A DNA stretch of 64,000 bases from a bacterium C-53 (GTDB taxonomy: Bacteria > Bacillota > Clostridia > Lachnospirales > Lachnospiraceae), in assembly GCA_003612525.1 (NCBI GenBank), contig RAZD01000008.1, positions 62,001 through 126,000 on the forward strand, written 5' to 3'. A program made the position numbers and the translations under genes. Under the pieces are notes generated by a model. The model saw only the letters and a program-made list of their open reading frames with translations. It had not been told where the DNA came from and did no database searches. Shown here piece by piece: positions 62,835 through 64,000 of this stretch. Each line of letters starts with the position of its first letter. The first letter of the stretch is position 1.

Positions 62835-63449
62835 ATGGCGAAGTTTGATTTGGACAGTGTAGACGGAGTTTATTATGACGTGCTGAAGGAAATCGGAAAT
62901 ATTGGCGCTGGAAATGCTGCGACTGCTTTGGCCCAGATGCTGGGTACAAAGGTTGATATGAAAGTGCCTAAAGTGGAGCTTCTTGATTTCGGTAAGGTAG
63001 GCGCTGCCATGGGAGGTGAGGAGCAGATCATGGCGGGTGTTTACCTTGCCGTGGAAGGTGATATTACCGGCAGTATTATGTTTTTATTGGAGGAAAATTC
63101 CGCAAGAGTTCTTGTGTCAAGATTAATGGGTATGCCGTTTGCACCGGATGCTCCCTTTGGAGAGATGGAGAAGTCGGCGTTGAATGAAATTGGAAATATT
63201 ATCACAGGTTCATATTTGTCTTCTTTGTCTTCTTTGACAAATTTGACGATTCTTGCGACTGTGCCGGACTTAAGCATTGATATGGCGGCCGCCATTTTGA
63301 GTGTGCCGGCAATTGAATTTGGAGCGGTAGGAGATAAAATACTGCTGATACAGACCGCTTTTTCGGATGATGTAGAACTAAACGGGTATTTTATTCTCGT
63401 TCCGGATTTAAAATCATATGATACGTTGTTGACATCATTAGGGCTATAG
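62835..63449 (+). CDS. cheC: CheY-P phosphatase CheC
   Basis: 204-aa phosphatase with two active-site helices: LKEIGNIGAGNAATALAQML (about 15-34) and ALNEIGNIITGSYLSSLSSL (about 115-134). It dephosphorylates CheY-P and binds CheD, encoded next. Confidence 0.96.
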   Translation: MAKFDLDSVDGVYYDVLKEIGNIGAGNAATALAQMLGTKVDMKVPKVELLDFGKVGAAMGGEEQIMAGVYLAVEGDITGSIMFLLEENSARVLVSRLMGMPFAPDAPFGEMEKSALNEIGNIITGSYLSSLSSLTNLTILATVPDLSIDMAAAILSVPAIEFGAVGDKILLIQTAFSDDVELNGYFILVPDLKSYDTLLTSLGL

Positions 63450-63468
63450 AGGTAGGATTGAGTGAAAG

Positions 63469-63957
63469 ATGGGAAATGTGATAAAGGTTGATATGGCAGA
63501 TCTTAAGCTGTGCAAGAGTCCTGACAGTATCACAACATTGGGACTTGGATCCTGCGTGGGAATTGCGATCAGGGATCCGGTGACAAAAGTAGGGGGACTT
63601 GCGCATATAATGCTGCCAGACAGTACACAGATTAGAAATACTTCCAATATTGCGAAGTTTGCGGATACAGGAATTACGGAGCTGGTCCGGATTATAGTAG
63701 CGGCGGGAGGCAGCCGAAGCCGATTGGTTGCAAAGATTGCCGGTGGCGCCCAGATGTTTACATTTCAGAATCAGAAGAGTGAAATGATTCGTGTGGGAGA
63801 ACGGAACGTGGAGGCGACAAAAGCAAAATTGCGACAGCTCAGGATTCCTGTTCTGGCAGAAGATACGGGGTTGAATTATGGACGTACGGTTATATTTTTC
63901 CCTGAAACAGGCGATTTTGTGATAAAGTCGGTAGGAAAGCCCCAGAAGACTATCTGA
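63469..63957 (+). CDS. cheD: Chemoreceptor glutamine deamidase CheD
   Basis: 162-aa enzyme; catalytic Cys C29 in GLGSCVGIAI and His H46 in GGLAHIMLPD. It deamidates receptor glutamines and exchanges between receptors and CheC, giving feedback in Firmicutes chemotaxis. Length normal. Confidence 0.96.
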   Translation: MGNVIKVDMADLKLCKSPDSITTLGLGSCVGIAIRDPVTKVGGLAHIMLPDSTQIRNTSNIAKFADTGITELVRIIVAAGGSRSRLVAKIAGGAQMFTFQNQKSEMIRVGERNVEATKAKLRQLRIPVLAEDTGLNYGRTVIFFPETGDFVIKSVGKPQKTI

Positions 63958-63973
63958 GCAGGGGGATATAGCA

Positions 63974-64000
63974 TTGAATAAACTAAAAACAAAGCCAATA
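63974..64000 (+). CDS. Start of next operon gene (partial)
   Basis: TTG at 63974 with GGGGG 8 bases upstream; only nine codons (MNKLKTKPI) are in the window. In B. subtilis the slot after cheD is sigD; in Clostridia a ylxL-like gene or fliA/sigD follows. Too short to identify. Confidence 0.4.

Overview
The window looks like a chromosomal segment from a motile, spore-forming Clostridia bacterium, most likely a Lachnospiraceae relative. The basis is the gene families: meso-DAP dehydrogenase, gpr, spoIIP, sigK, codY, a Firmicutes-type fla/che operon with fliY, cheC and cheD, and a DUF4317 protein. AAGGAGG-type ribosome binding sites and clear sigma-A promoters fit this. The genus cannot be fixed from the sequence. 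I saw no rRNA, tRNA, CRISPR array, insertion sequence or prophage; gene order and composition look like a resident chromosome.

Layout. 1-5.4 kb: the end of a histidinol-phosphatase gene, convergent ddh, a DUF4317 gene, a membrane diguanylate cyclase and an amino-acid binding lipoprotein. 5.4-7.5 kb: the matching permease and ATPase genes (behind their own terminator/promoter) and a cytidylate-kinase-like gene. 7.5-9.2 kb: a preQ1-I-like riboswitch, a complex structured leader, a radical SAM gene and a YhhQ-type queuosine-precursor transporter, read as a queuosine salvage operon. 9.3-14.8 kb: an unknown acidic-tailed protein, an amidohydrolase, a MATE exporter, a beta-CASP MBL-fold protein and dihydrofolate reductase. 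14.9-20.6 kb: the conserved rpsT(-)/gpr/spoIIP/lepA/hemW block. 20.6-30.8 kb: a large EAL phosphodiesterase with two degenerate GGDEF domains, SigK without a pro-sequence, an S41 protease, a degenerate HD-GYP protein, a divergent PilT-like ATPase, ComM and DprA. 30.8-33.8 kb: topA and codY.

33.9-64 kb is one long, tightly packed flagellar-chemotaxis operon, all on the + strand: flgB flgC fliE fliF fliG fliH fliI fliJ ylxF/motE-like fliK flgD TIGR02530-like flgE flbD motA motB fliL fliM fliY cheY fliO/Z fliP fliQ fliR flhB flhA flhF flhG ycgR/PilZ cheB cheA cheW cheC cheD, and the first codons of one more gene. A sigma-A-like promoter lies just after codY, followed by a structured leader of about 135 nt. 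Strong hairpins after flgE and cheY may tune expression inside the operon.

How it fits together. c-di-GMP enzymes (a GGEEF cyclase, an EAL phosphodiesterase) and the PilZ brake inside the operon suggest second-messenger control of motility. CodY next to flgB recalls the B. subtilis codY-flgB junction. Points most worth a second look: the preQ1 leader with its extra switch-like RNA; FlgD carrying a surface-protein-like helical module and an acidic Thr/Glu tail; the degenerate HD-GYP/PilT pair; the Met/Gln-rich linker of FliY; and SigK made without a pro-peptide.
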